From Pigmentiphaga litoralis (GTDB taxonomy: Bacteria; Pseudomonadota; Gammaproteobacteria; Burkholderiales; Burkholderiaceae_B), in the NCBI RefSeq assembly GCF_013408655.1, contig NZ_JACCBP010000001.1:4216001-4280000 (forward strand): a stretch of DNA of 64,000 bases, in the 5' to 3' direction. Below, in pieces: positions 34,877 through 46,000 of this stretch. Below the pieces are notes generated by a model that saw only the letters and a program-made list of their open reading frames with translations, did not search any database and was not told the origin of the DNA. The first letter of the stretch is position 1; the number at the start of each line of letters is the position of its first letter. The translations under genes and the position numbers were made by a program.

Positions 34877-37530
34877 GCGCGGCCGGATCCGTGGTGTCGC
34901 GCGGCGCGGGCACGTCGACCCAGGCCGCGCCCTATCGCTGCGCGTCGCCCGGGCGCGTGGCCGCGGTGCGCGCGGCCGCGCTGCAGACGCCCCCGCGGTG
35001 GATCAATGGCATCGACTACCTGGAAGTCGCGCCGTCGCAAAAGCAGCTGCGCGTCGTGTTCGTGCACGCGCTGGACCAGGTGCCGACACCGCCGCTCAAA
35101 CGCATCCAGGTGGAAGTGCGCGGGGGCAGCCGGGTGCGCGATCCGGCCGTGACGGGCATTGCCTTGCAGGGCCATGTGCTGACGGTGGACCTGGCGACCG
35201 AAGGGGATTTTTCCGAATACGTGTTGCGGCTGGTGGCCGGTCCGGGGTCGGATGCGCCGCCCGATGGCATCGACCCGGCGCTGGCCCGCATCACGTTCCG
35301 CTTCAAGGTCGATTGCCCGAGCGACTTCGATTGCCGGGTCGAACAAACCTGTGCGGAAGTCATCGAGGCCCCGCCGCCCATCGATTACCTGGCGCGAGAT
35401 TACCCCAGCCTGCGGCGGATGGTGCTGGACCGGCTGGCCACGCTGATGCCGGACTGGACCGAGCGCAATCCGGCGGACCTGTGGGTGACGCTGGCCGAGG
35501 CGCTTGCCTATCGGGGAGACGAGCTGTCGTACTACCAGGACGCCGTCGCCACCGAAGCCTATCTGGGCACCGCGCGGCAGCGTGTGTCGGTGCGCCGGCA
35601 TGCACGGCTGCTGGACTACACACTGCACGATGGGAACAACGCACGGGTGTGGGTGGCGTTCGACGCCGGTGCGGGTGGGGAAGGGCTGACCTTGCAGGGC
35701 TGCGATCCGGGGACCGGGCTGGACGGGACGCTGCTGCTGACGGCAGTGCCGGGGCTGACGCCGGCGATCGGCGTGCGGGCGGGGACAGGGTCCGGAAGCG
35801 CCACGTCAGCCGGGTCGGCTGCTACTGAAGGCGCGCTTCGCACCGCCCTGGCCGCGGGCGCCGAACCCTTCGAACTCGTCACACCGGTCACCCTGTTTCC
35901 GGCCCACAACGACCTGCGCTTCCACACGTGGAGCGACGATGAATGTTGCCTGCCCGCGGGCGCCATCGATGCCACGCTGCGAGACGACGATGCCGCCCGC
36001 GTGCGCCTGATGCCGGGCGATCTGTTGCTGCTGGAAGCGCGGGCCGGCGACACCACCGGCGCTCCGGCCGACGCCGATCCACATCGCCGCTGCGTGGTGC
36101 GGCTGACGCATGTCGATCCGGCCGCGACGCTTGTGGGGGGATCGCGCCAGCCCGGTCCCGTGCGCCGCGATCCGGTCACCGGCCAGGCGTATGTGACGGT
36201 GCGGTGGGGCGAGACCGATGCCTTGCCGTTCGCGCTGTGCCTGTCCAGACGGATCGACGGGGTGCTGGTGCGCGACATGTCGGGAGCGTGCGGCAATGTG
36301 GGCCTGGCCGATCATGGGCTGAGCGCATCGCGTGCCGATCGGCTGGTTCCTGGGGCGCGGCTGCGCAGAGGCCAGCGGTCGGCGCCGTATCGGCTGCCGC
36401 AGACCGAAGTGCGGCCTTTGACGCGGCAGAGCCGGGTGCGCGCCGCGCGGGCCGACGGCAGCGCGGGCCCGCCGGTGCTGATCGATCCCATGGGCAGCGC
36501 CGTGTCGGCCATGGTGTGGGACACGGGCGATGCGCGGCCTGCCCTCGACGTGCGTACCGAGGGCGCGCGCCGGAGCGGCGCGGCATCGTCGTGGACGCCG
36601 CAGCGGGACCTGCTTGCCAGCGGCCCGATGGCGCGCGAGTTCGTGGTCGAGACCGACACCACGGGCGCGGCCGTGCTGCGGTTTGGCGACGACGTCAACG
36701 GCAGCGCGCCGGCCGACCGCGAAGGCTTGCTGGCGCGTGTGCGCACGGGCAATGGCGCACGCGGCAATATCGGCGCCGGGTCGCTTGCGCACGTGGCTGC
36801 GCAGGCGGGCGATGTACTGGGCGTGCGCAATCCGCTGCCGGCACTGGGCGGGGTGGATCCGCAGCCGCTGGAAGAAGCGATCCTGTATGCCCCACAGGCC
36901 TTCCGGCGGCAGCAGCGGGCCGTGACGGCGCGCGATTACGCCGACCGTGTCACCGAGGCCCCCGGGGTGCAGCGCGCCGTGGCGACGCGCCGGTGGACCG
37001 GCAGCTGGTACACGATGTTCATTACCGTGGACCCGCGCGCGGGCACTGCGCCGGGTCCGGCCGGCACGCTGGATCCCGCCTATGAAGCGCGCCTGGCCGC
37101 CTTCGTGGAAAGCTGGCGGCTGGCCGGACATGACCTGGAGTTCGATGCGCCGCGGTATGTCTCGCTGGATGTGGCCCTGCATGTGTGCACCCGTCCGGGC
37201 TACTTCGTTGATGACGTTGAACGGCGTCTGCTGCAAGTCTTCAGCGCGGATCGCCTGAGTGATGGCCGCAGCGGGTTCTTCCATGCGGACCGCTACAGCT
37301 TTGGCGAGCCGGTGTATCTGAGCACCGTGATTGCCGCGGCCATGCAGGTGCCGGGGGTGGCCTATGTCGCGCCGCTGCGCTTCCAGCGCCTGGGCCGGCC
37401 GGCCGCGGGGGAACTGGACAGCGGCCGCATCGCGCTGGGGCGGCTGGAAATTGCCCGCCTCGACAATGATCCCAACGCGCCGGAACACGGCCGCATGCAA
37501 TTCCAGGTCGAAGCCGGGGGGACGTCATGA
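34873..37530 (+). CDS. Baseplate J-like protein 1 (Pvc11/gp6-like)
   Basis: An 885-aa baseplate wedge component. Signature parts: DYLARDYPSLRRMVLDRLATLMPDWTERNPADLWVTLAEALAYRGDELSYYQDAVATEAYLGTA-type segment (~170-230) and the C-terminal J-like core (RDYADRVTEAPGVQRAVATRRWTGSWYTMFITVD, ~690-720). A large insert of ~300 residues sits between. With the following gene it makes the wedge heterodimer found in contractile tails. Overlaps of four bases on both sides. Confidence 0.87.
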   Translation: MSAAGSVVSRGAGTSTQAAPYRCASPGRVAAVRAAALQTPPRWINGIDYLEVAPSQKQLRVVFVHALDQVPTPPLKRIQVEVRGGSRVRDPAVTGIALQGHVLTVDLATEGDFSEYVLRLVAGPGSDAPPDGIDPALARITFRFKVDCPSDFDCRVEQTCAEVIEAPPPIDYLARDYPSLRRMVLDRLATLMPDWTERNPADLWVTLAEALAYRGDELSYYQDAVATEAYLGTARQRVSVRRHARLLDYTLHDGNNARVWVAFDAGAGGEGLTLQGCDPGTGLDGTLLLTAVPGLTPAIGVRAGTGSGSATSAGSAATEGALRTALAAGAEPFELVTPVTLFPAHNDLRFHTWSDDECCLPAGAIDATLRDDDAARVRLMPGDLLLLEARAGDTTGAPADADPHRRCVVRLTHVDPAATLVGGSRQPGPVRRDPVTGQAYVTVRWGETDALPFALCLSRRIDGVLVRDMSGACGNVGLADHGLSASRADRLVPGARLRRGQRSAPYRLPQTEVRPLTRQSRVRAARADGSAGPPVLIDPMGSAVSAMVWDTGDARPALDVRTEGARRSGAASSWTPQRDLLASGPMAREFVVETDTTGAAVLRFGDDVNGSAPADREGLLARVRTGNGARGNIGAGSLAHVAAQAGDVLGVRNPLPALGGVDPQPLEEAILYAPQAFRRQQRAVTARDYADRVTEAPGVQRAVATRRWTGSWYTMFITVDPRAGTAPGPAGTLDPAYEARLAAFVESWRLAGHDLEFDAPRYVSLDVALHVCTRPGYFVDDVERRLLQVFSADRLSDGRSGFFHADRYSFGEPVYLSTVIAAAMQVPGVAYVAPLRFQRLGRPAAGELDSGRIALGRLEIARLDNDPNAPEHGRMQFQVEAGGTS

Positions 37531-40500
37531 GCGATGACCAGGGCGATGTCTTCGGTGATGTCTTTGGTGATGCCGCGGACGCGGACTGCGGTTGCTGCGA
37601 AGGGCTGCCCCTGCCCGCGCGGCCCGCCAATGCGCCCGGTCTGACGGCGCTGCGCTATCGCGTCGACACGCAGCCGGGCTTTCGCGCGCGCATGGTGCAG
37701 AGCCTGCCGCTGGCGGGCGGCGGGCTGGCGCGGCTGCTGACCCGGCGCCCAGACGACCCCAGCATGGCCTTGCTCGATGCGGCCGCGTGTGTCGCCGACG
37801 TGCTCACCTTCTACCAGGAACGCATCGCGAACGAAGGCTTCCTGGCCACGGCCACTGAACGCCGTTCGGTATTGGAACTGGCGCGGGCCGTTGGCTACAC
37901 GCTGCGGCCCGGCGTGGCGGCCAGCGTGCATCTGTCGTTCACGGTCGAAGATGCCCCCGGCGCCCCCGGCGTCTGCGCCCTGGCGGCCGGGTTGCCGGTG
38001 CAGAGCATTCCGCCGCAGGGCAAGCTGCCGCAGGTATTTGAAACGCGGGACGCCATCGTTGCCCGCGCGGAGTGGAATGCGTTGCGGCCGCGGCAGATGC
38101 GGCCGGCCGACATCGCGGTGCTCGAGGTGGCGGGCGCGCCGGACCCCAATGGCGCGGCGACCACGCGGCGGGTGCTGGCGCTGGTCGGTCCGGTGGGAAG
38201 TTTCGGCACGGGGGGCGGCGGCGGGGGTGGGGGTGGTGCCACCGCGGGTCTTCATGCCGCCTTGAACACTGCAGACCTGTACCGGCTGGACACTGGCCTT
38301 GCGGCCGACGCGGTGTCGGATGCGATCGAGATCGGGCAGGTGTTCCTGTCGGATGCGGGCGCCGGATCGGGCGCGGGCATGGCGGCCGGGGACCTGCTGC
38401 TGTTCGCTGCCCGCCGCGGCACGGCCTTGTCGCGGCTGGTGATGCGGGTGGTGGCCGTCACCCCGGAACCCGCCCTGCATCGCGTGAAGGTCGCGCTGGA
38501 ACCCTTGCCCGAGCCCGCCGCACCCCCCCCGCCACCGCAAGCTGCCGCGCCACGCGGCGTGCCTTACGCGCAGGTGGTGACGGTGGCGCCATCGAGGGTC
38601 GCGTTCGCGCGCCTGCCGGGAACGGGCACCTTGTCCCTGACGACCGCCACCGTGGCCAATGCGCTCACCACGCGCACCTGGCGCGAAAACGAATTGCAGA
38701 CGCTGATCGGCATGCAGGGGTGGAACCGCGCGGCGGTGGTGAAGACCGTGAGTGCGTCGGCCAGCATCGCCGCGGGCGGTGGGGCGGGCGGCGGGGCAGG
38801 TGGCGTCGGTGCATCGGGTGCAGGCGCCGCGGGCACGGCGGCTTCTGGCGCCTCCGCCGGCTCCTTTGCCGGGGTGTTTGGTTTCGGCGTCAAGGTCGGC
38901 TTCTTCGGCAACAACGCGCCCAAGTGGGGGATGCTGCCCAAGCCCGACAGCCTGCGGTCCGACCCCTATCCGCTGCCCTGGGATCGCAGCGATACCGGCA
39001 GCGATGGCCAGCCGCTTGCGGCGGATCGCACCATCTGGCAGACCTCGCAGGCCAGGTCGCAGGGCGCGCGGGTCTATCTGGAACGGCCGGTGCCCGACCT
39101 CGTGCCGGCCAGCTGGGTGGTGGTCGATTCGCCCTATCTGCCGGCCGAATCGTATGCGGTCGCCGATGCGCGTGCCGTCTCGCGGGCCGACTTCGGCATG
39201 TCGGGCCGTGCCATGGAAGTCACCTTGGCCGATGGCGCGCAGCCACCCGGCGCCTTGTCCAAGCCGGATTTTTCGTTCCGCAGCAGCACGGCGCACGTGG
39301 CCAGCCGCAAGCTCGATCTGGTCGCCTTGCCGATCGACGCGCCCGTGGCGGCGGGCACGAACCGCATCGAGCTGGACGCGCTGGTGCTGGGCCTGGCTGT
39401 GGGTCAGCCGCTGGCGTTGACCGGCCTGCGGGCCGACCTGGCCGGGGTGGATGCGGCCGAGGTGGCGGTGCTGGCCGACGTCGTCCATGCCGACGGGCGC
39501 AGCATTGTTCGGTCGCGCGACGGACTGCGGTTCAGCTATCAACGCCACAGTCTGCGCATCAACGCCAACACGGTGTTCGCCACCCACGGCGAAAGCGTGC
39601 GCGAAGTGCTCGGCAACGGCAATGCGGCGCTTGGCCATCAACGATTCATGTTGCGGCGCCCGCCCACCACGTGGGTGTCGGCGCCGACGCCCGACGGAGT
39701 CATCAGTACGCTGACGATACGGGTCAATGGCGTGCGGTGGGACCCGGTGCCGTCGCTGTATGGCGTCGGCCCGCACGAGCGGGTGTACACCACCCGGATC
39801 GACGACGAGGGCCGCACCGAAGTGCTGTTCGGCGATGGCGTCTCGGGCGCGCGCCTGCCCACGGGCATGGTCAATATCGACGCCACCTATCGCACCGGCA
39901 TGGGTCCCGATGGCAACGTGGCCGCCAACACCTTGACGATGCCGCGCGCAATGCCGCTGGGCCTGCGCGGCGTCACCAATCCTTTGCCCGCCACGGGCGC
40001 GGCCGACCGCGAACACCTGGCCGACGCGCGTGTGCATGTGCCGCGCAGCCTGCAGGCGTTTGACCGGGTGGTGTCGGCGCTCGACTACGCGGCCTACGCC
40101 CGGGTCTATCCGGGCATCGGCAAGGCGCGGGCCGACATGCTGTGGGTGGACGGCCAGCCGCGCCTCGCGCTGAGCGTGACGGGCGCGACGGACGCATCGG
40201 ACACATCAGGCGCATCAGGCACATCAAACGCGTCGGATACGGCGGGAGGCGCCGTCAGCGACACCGTGCGCGCCAACCTGGCGGCGTCCATCGCCAGTGT
40301 CAGCGATCCGTCACAACGCTTTGACGTGCGGGCCTGCGCGCTGCGGCTGTTCCGGTGCCACGCGCGCGTGCTTGCCGACCCGCGATATGTGAAGGCGGAC
40401 GTGATGCGTCAGGTGACCGTGGCGCTGCTCGACGCGTTCGGGATCGCCGCCCGCGAGATCGGCCAGCCCGTGACCGCGGCCGAGGTCATCGCCTGCATCC

Positions 40501-40724
40501 AGTCGGTGCCCGGCGTGGTGGCGGTGGACCTGGAGGCGCTGGCCTTGCTGGACGACGCCGCACCGGACGGCTTGTCTGACGCGTCGTCTGCTGCCGCGTC
40601 TGCCGTGCCCGCCGGGCTTCCCGCCTACGGTGCGCGTTGGGACGCACGCACCCGCCGCGTCATTCCCGCTGAACTGCTGTCCATCAGTCCCGCCGCGCTT
40701 TCCCTCACGGACATGACGCCATGA
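37527..40724 (+). CDS. Baseplate J-like protein 2 (Pvc12-like) with Gly-rich loops
   Basis: A 1065-aa paralogue-type baseplate assembly protein. The N-terminal block ALRYRVDTQPGFRARMVQSLP ... DDPSMALLDAAACVADVLTFYQERIANEGFL resembles the putative baseplate assembly family; a J-like core lies near the C-terminus (SLQAFDRVVSALDYAAYARVYPGIGKARADMLW). Three low-complexity inserts are seen: a nine-glycine run (~230), a Gly/Ala segment (~415-450) and a Ser/Thr/Gly repeat (~890-910). Such loops are unusual for a wedge protein and may face outward. Confidence 0.85.
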   Translation: MSDDQGDVFGDVFGDAADADCGCCEGLPLPARPANAPGLTALRYRVDTQPGFRARMVQSLPLAGGGLARLLTRRPDDPSMALLDAAACVADVLTFYQERIANEGFLATATERRSVLELARAVGYTLRPGVAASVHLSFTVEDAPGAPGVCALAAGLPVQSIPPQGKLPQVFETRDAIVARAEWNALRPRQMRPADIAVLEVAGAPDPNGAATTRRVLALVGPVGSFGTGGGGGGGGGATAGLHAALNTADLYRLDTGLAADAVSDAIEIGQVFLSDAGAGSGAGMAAGDLLLFAARRGTALSRLVMRVVAVTPEPALHRVKVALEPLPEPAAPPPPPQAAAPRGVPYAQVVTVAPSRVAFARLPGTGTLSLTTATVANALTTRTWRENELQTLIGMQGWNRAAVVKTVSASASIAAGGGAGGGAGGVGASGAGAAGTAASGASAGSFAGVFGFGVKVGFFGNNAPKWGMLPKPDSLRSDPYPLPWDRSDTGSDGQPLAADRTIWQTSQARSQGARVYLERPVPDLVPASWVVVDSPYLPAESYAVADARAVSRADFGMSGRAMEVTLADGAQPPGALSKPDFSFRSSTAHVASRKLDLVALPIDAPVAAGTNRIELDALVLGLAVGQPLALTGLRADLAGVDAAEVAVLADVVHADGRSIVRSRDGLRFSYQRHSLRINANTVFATHGESVREVLGNGNAALGHQRFMLRRPPTTWVSAPTPDGVISTLTIRVNGVRWDPVPSLYGVGPHERVYTTRIDDEGRTEVLFGDGVSGARLPTGMVNIDATYRTGMGPDGNVAANTLTMPRAMPLGLRGVTNPLPATGAADREHLADARVHVPRSLQAFDRVVSALDYAAYARVYPGIGKARADMLWVDGQPRLALSVTGATDASDTSGASGTSNASDTAGGAVSDTVRANLAASIASVSDPSQRFDVRACALRLFRCHARVLADPRYVKADVMRQVTVALLDAFGIAAREIGQPVTAAEVIACIQSVPGVVAVDLEALALLDDAAPDGLSDASSAAASAVPAGLPAYGARWDARTRRVIPAELLSISPAALSLTDMTP

Positions 40725-42976
40725 GCCAGCTCACGCCCGAGCGCCTGTACGCGCTGCTGCCCGCCGTCCACCGTGTACGCGATGCCGAGCAGGGCGAGCC
40801 GCTGCGCACCCTGCTGCGGGTGATAGAGACCGAACTGGAACGCGTCGAGTCCGACATTGCCGGCCTGTACGACAACTGGTTCATCGAGACTTGCGACGAA
40901 TGGGTCGTGCCCTACATCGGCGACCTGCTGGGCGTGCGGCCGATCCGGTCCATCGTGTCGGCCGGCGTCAGCACACGCGCCTACGTGGCCAACACCATCG
41001 CGTATCGCCGCCGCAAGGGCACGGCGCTGGTGCTGGAACAGCTGGCGAACGACGTGACGGGCTGGCCCGCGCATGTCGTCGAATCGTTCCAGCGGCTCAC
41101 CACCACGCAGCACGTCAATCACGTTCGGGTGGTCCCCAGGGCAACGGCCGGCCTGCGCGACGCCGCCGCGGCGGAATGGGCGGGCGGTGCCTTCGATCCG
41201 TTTTCGCACACGGCCGACATGCGGTCCGCGGCGCGCGGCGGACGTCATGCCATCACCCATGTCGCGCTGTATCTGTGGCGGCTGCGCAGCTACCGCATGG
41301 GTGGCGGTGACCCGGGTGAGGACGCGGCCGATGCCGTCAGTGCACGGCGCGATGCGGGAGGGGACTGGCGCGTGCATCCGGTGGGGTGCGATGCGCCGCT
41401 GTTCAACCTTCCGCGCACCGAAACGGCCATCACGCACGCGAGCGCGGAAGAGGACGTGCCCGGCCGGCTGCGCGCGCTCGCGCTGCATGCCGATGCCGAC
41501 CGCTCGCGGCGCGGCGTGCAGATGCCTGCGCCCCGTTTCCTGACCGATGGCGACCCGGTGCTGCGGGTGTTCGTGCGGCTGGCCGGCAGCGCTGCAACAC
41601 TGGAAGTGCCGCGTGACGCCATGTTCGCCTGCCGCCTGCCGCAGCCCCGTCCGGGCGAGCCGTTGCCGGCCCTGGCGATGGCGATCGATCCGCAACGTGG
41701 ACGCATCCGGTTTGCCGACGGCCTGCCGGTCGACGCGGTCTGGACACAGCACAGCTACGGATTTTCTGGCGACTTGGGCGGCGGGCCGTATGACCGCAAC
41801 GCTGCCTTGCGCACCCTTGGCGTGGCCCTGGCGGGCAGCGCGGCCGCGGTCGGGGAAGCGGTGTTCGACGCGCCGGAGGTGTGGCAGGTTGGCGTATCGC
41901 ACTTGCTTGCCGACGACGAGCAGGGCCGCGTGTTTTCGTCCTTGCGCGAAGCAGTGGCCGTGTGGAATACCTTGGCCGCCGGCCGCACGGGCGTCATCGT
42001 GATCATGGACAGCGCAAGCGAACAGGACGCGCAGGGCGCGCCAGCGCTGCCGCTCGAGATCCGCATTGGCGAACGGTCTCGCCTGCTGATCGTGGCAGGC
42101 GGGTGGCCGCGGGATGCGGTCAGCCGGTCCGCAACGTTCGATGCCAGCGGCGTGCGGGCGCACCTGATCGGCGATGTGGTGATTCATGGCACCGCGCCTG
42201 CCGAGACGAGCGACGGCGGTGCATGTGTCATCAACGGCCTGCTGCTGGAAGGCCGGCTGGACGTTGCAGCAGGCCATCTCGGGCAGCTGGTGCTGTCGCA
42301 TTGTTCGGTGGTGGACGGCGTCGATGGCGTCGATGGCGTCGCCGCGCCGTCCGCGCTTACGGTTCAGCCCGGGGGCAATGCGCAGATGGCCCTGCGGATC
42401 GAACGGTCGATCTGCGCCTCGGTGGCCGTCGCCGGCCCGATCCGTACCGTGTCGATGGTCGATAGCCTGATCGGCGGCGGCAAGGGGGCGCAAGCCGGCC
42501 CGCGCGCGCCCTGCCTGGTTGCGCTGGATACCCCCGCGACGCTGTTGCGCAGCACCTTCTTCGGCCCGGTCAACGTGCAGTCCCTGTCCGCGTCCGACTG
42601 CATTTTTGCCGAAGGCGTACAGGCGGCGCGGCGGCAGACGGGTTGCGTGCGCTTCAGTTATGTGCCCGCCGGATCGGCCGTGCCGCGCCGCTATCGCTGT
42701 CAGCCCGACCTGGAAATAGCCGGGCGAGGGGCCGCGCTGCGCGCCGAGATCCGCGCGTCCCTGCGTCCGCTTTTCGTATCGCGCGAGTATGGCGATCCGG
42801 GCTTCGGGCAGCTTGAAACCCGCTGCGCCGTGCAACTGCGCACGGGCGCGGAAAGCGGCGCCGAGATGGGCGCGTTTGAATTCCTGCATCAGCCGCAACG
42901 GGAAGCGAACCTGCGCGGCGCACTCGACGAATACCTGCGCTTCGGTCTGGAAGCCAGCCTCATTTTCGTGACCTGA
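40721..42976 (+). CDS. Tail protein I-like baseplate protein with beta-rich extension
   Basis: A 751-aa protein. Residues ~1-150 match the P2 gpI-like family (LYALLPAVHRVRDAEQGEPLRTLLRVIETELERVE; LYDNWFIETCDEWVVPYIGDLLGV; TIAYRRRKGTALVLEQLANDVTG), which anchors fibres to the baseplate. The remaining ~600 residues are beta-rich with VDGVDGVDGVAAP near ~530 and resemble a right-handed helix or a carbohydrate-binding scaffold. It precedes the DUF6519 distal protein by 35 bases. Confidence 0.82.
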   Translation: MSQLTPERLYALLPAVHRVRDAEQGEPLRTLLRVIETELERVESDIAGLYDNWFIETCDEWVVPYIGDLLGVRPIRSIVSAGVSTRAYVANTIAYRRRKGTALVLEQLANDVTGWPAHVVESFQRLTTTQHVNHVRVVPRATAGLRDAAAAEWAGGAFDPFSHTADMRSAARGGRHAITHVALYLWRLRSYRMGGGDPGEDAADAVSARRDAGGDWRVHPVGCDAPLFNLPRTETAITHASAEEDVPGRLRALALHADADRSRRGVQMPAPRFLTDGDPVLRVFVRLAGSAATLEVPRDAMFACRLPQPRPGEPLPALAMAIDPQRGRIRFADGLPVDAVWTQHSYGFSGDLGGGPYDRNAALRTLGVALAGSAAAVGEAVFDAPEVWQVGVSHLLADDEQGRVFSSLREAVAVWNTLAAGRTGVIVIMDSASEQDAQGAPALPLEIRIGERSRLLIVAGGWPRDAVSRSATFDASGVRAHLIGDVVIHGTAPAETSDGGACVINGLLLEGRLDVAAGHLGQLVLSHCSVVDGVDGVDGVAAPSALTVQPGGNAQMALRIERSICASVAVAGPIRTVSMVDSLIGGGKGAQAGPRAPCLVALDTPATLLRSTFFGPVNVQSLSASDCIFAEGVQAARRQTGCVRFSYVPAGSAVPRRYRCQPDLEIAGRGAALRAEIRASLRPLFVSREYGDPGFGQLETRCAVQLRTGAESGAEMGAFEFLHQPQREANLRGALDEYLRFGLEASLIFVT

Positions 42977-43011
42977 TGTTCATGCCTTGATCAACCCACG
43001 GGGGCGATGCC

Positions 43012-46000
43012 ATGAAAGGCGACCTATCCCGCACGACGTTCGACCCAACGCGCCATTACAGCGCAGTGCGATTGCAGCAGGGCCGCATCGTGACCGATGC
43101 GGACTGGAACGAGCAGGCCGACCTGACCCGGCACCGCGCGCGGCTGACTGCGCGTGACGTGATCGGTCCGTCGGGCGCGCCGTTCGATGCCGAGGGCTTC
43201 GGTCTGCATGCCGATACGCGTGCGCTCGCCGTGCTGGCGCTCAACGACAACGTCGTATGGATCGCGGCCGAAGACGGCGCCTTGCTTGGCACCACCAACG
43301 GCGGCGCCAATTGGGACGTGGCCGATCTGAACACCGCGGCGCACCTGCGCGCGCTGGCCACCGCCGGCGGCACCGTGTGGGTGGTGGGCGACGGCGGCGT
43401 CATCCGCGCGTCGCTGGATGGCGGCCTGAGCTGGCAGGCGCAAGATAGCGGCACCCTGCAATCCCTGCGAGGCGTGACCGCCGTGGATGCCTGGCATGCC
43501 TGGGCCGTGGGGGACGGCGGCATCGTGCTGTCGACCGACAACGGTGGCGCGTCCTGGCAACTGGCACAGAGCGGCGCGGCCCGCCTGCGGGCCCTGCACT
43601 TCGTTGATACCGTCAACGGCATGGCTGTTGGCCTGCAAGGCGCGGTGCTTGCGACCGCCGATGGCGGGACGACCTGGAATGCCATCGACAGCGGCACCAC
43701 CGCCCATCTGCTGACCGTGGCGCGCGTGGGTGCGGACAGCATCTGGGCGGCCGGCTACGACGGCACAATCGTCCGCAGCCAGGACGGCGGCGCCACCTGG
43801 ACGCGATGTGACACGCCGTCGGCCGCCACGCTTCGGGCCATCGCGTTCGCCGACACGCAGCGCGGCTGGGCCGCCGGCGACGACGGCACGTTCTGGCAAA
43901 CAGTTGATGGTGGCAACCATTGGATGGACGACAGCCTGGAGGCGGGCGCGGGGATGGCTGCAACGGCAGGCAGCCTGGGCGCAGCGATGGGAGACGGGTC
44001 AGGCTCGGGCGCGGGTTCCGTCGCCGCGCGCCCGTCCTTGCGCGGCATCAGCCTGCTTGAGGATGGCGACGGCGGCGGGCTCGGCGGCGGCTGGGTGGTG
44101 GGCGACAGCGGGGCGGCATGGCGCATCGGCAACGGGTCGCCCGACTCGGCCGCGCTGGCGTTGCCGGGCGTCAACCTGGCGATCCTGCCCGGCCGCTACT
44201 ACGTCGATGGCGCACTGTGCGAACTGGACACGCGCGTCACCTATGGCAACCAGGCCGATGGCGGGGCGGGCGCGCGACTTCCGCCCGGCGCGCATCTGAT
44301 GGTGCTGCATGTGTGGGAACGGCATGTGTCGGCCCTGCAGGCGCCCTGGATCCGCGAAGTGGCGCTGGGCGGCCCGGACACGGCCACCCGTGCGCAGCTG
44401 ATGGCGCAGGTGCGCGCCCTGCCGCTGGGTGACGCCAGCCCCGCCGAATGGACGTGCGGCAGCTACAGCCCGGAATGGGAAGCGCTGATGCACCCCACGC
44501 CCGGCCGATTGGCCGCGCGCGCGACACCGCAGCCGTCCAACCGCAACCTGTGCGACATCGCGGCCACGGCCGGCTATCAACGGCTTGAAAACCAGCTGTA
44601 TCGCGTCGAAGTCCATACCGGCGGCGCCACGCCGACCTTCAAGTGGTCGCGTGAAAACGGGTCGGTCGCCTACGCCGTCGTCGGGGTCACGGTGGACGCC
44701 AGCCTGCAGCAGACCACGGTGCGGGTCGCCGCCCGGGGCCGTGACGAAGGGCTGGACCTGTCCGCGCACGACCGGGTCGAACTGGTCGACGACACCAGCG
44801 AACGGTGGCTGCGCGCCGGACAGATGTTCGAGTACCTGGCCGATGGCGACGACGAAAACGAATTGATCCTCGCGGGCATACCGGCTGCCAGCCTGGGGCA
44901 GGACCTGTCCGCCCACCCGCTGCTGCGCCGGTGGGAACAGCGTCCGGCCGGGGCCGCGCATGTGCTGCCGATCGAACCCGGGCGCTGGATCGAACTGGAA
45001 GAGGGGGTCGAGATCCGCTTTGGCCCCGGCGAATGGCGGCCGGGCGACGCCTGGCAGATCCCGGCGCGCACGATCACGGGTGACGTCGAATGGCCACGAG
45101 ACCCCGACACCGGAGATGCTGTCGCGCGTGCGCCCGACAGCATCCGTGATGCCTGGTGCCGGCTGGGGATTGTCGAGGTCGAACACGACGGCGCCCTGCG
45201 GGTGCTGGCCGACTGCCGCGAGATCTTCCCGCCGCTGACGTTGCGCACGCAGTTGCTGTACGGGTCGGGTGACGGCCAGGAGGCTGCGCCCGCGGCCGTG
45301 CTGCCGCAGCCGCTGACGGTACGCGTCGTGCAGGGCGGCGTGCCCGCACCCGGCGCGCGGGTGCGCTTCGAGGTGGAGACGGGCGACGGACGCGTGGGGC
45401 GGGCGGCCGCGCTGGGGGTGCTGGGCCTGATGCGGTCTTATGACACCGTGGTCGACACGCAAGGCGAGGCCCGCTGCCGCTGGCGGCTGGGAGACGGCAG
45501 GGCGCGGTTCCAACGGTTGAGGGTGTCGCTGCTCGATGGCGACGGGCTCGAGCGGCCCGGCCAGTCCATCACCTTTTGCGCGACCGCCGTCGTGGACGTG
45601 CCGGCGCGCGAAGTGACGCGCCGCGGTGTCTGCCTGACGATAGGCAAGGGCGGTGACGCCGACCGGCTCGATGCCGAGGTGATCGCCCGCGCGCTGGATG
45701 ACACCGGTAATGCCTGCCTGTGTTTCCTGCCCGGCGAACACGTGATCGAGGGCCTGGAAGCCGCGGGCAGCGGGCGCAGCCGCCTCAGCCTGCATGGCTG
45801 CGGCCCGACGGCGCAAATCCGCGTGCGCGGGGGCATGCTCCTGGCCGGCTTTGCCGCACTCGAACTGCGCGACCTGGACATCACGTTTGACGACGAACGC
45901 GGACTTGCCCTGCACAAGATGGGCGACGTGCAGATCCGTGGACTGACGATGTCGCGCCGGGCCGAGCGGGGCGCGCCCTGCCTGCATGTGGGCGATGCCC

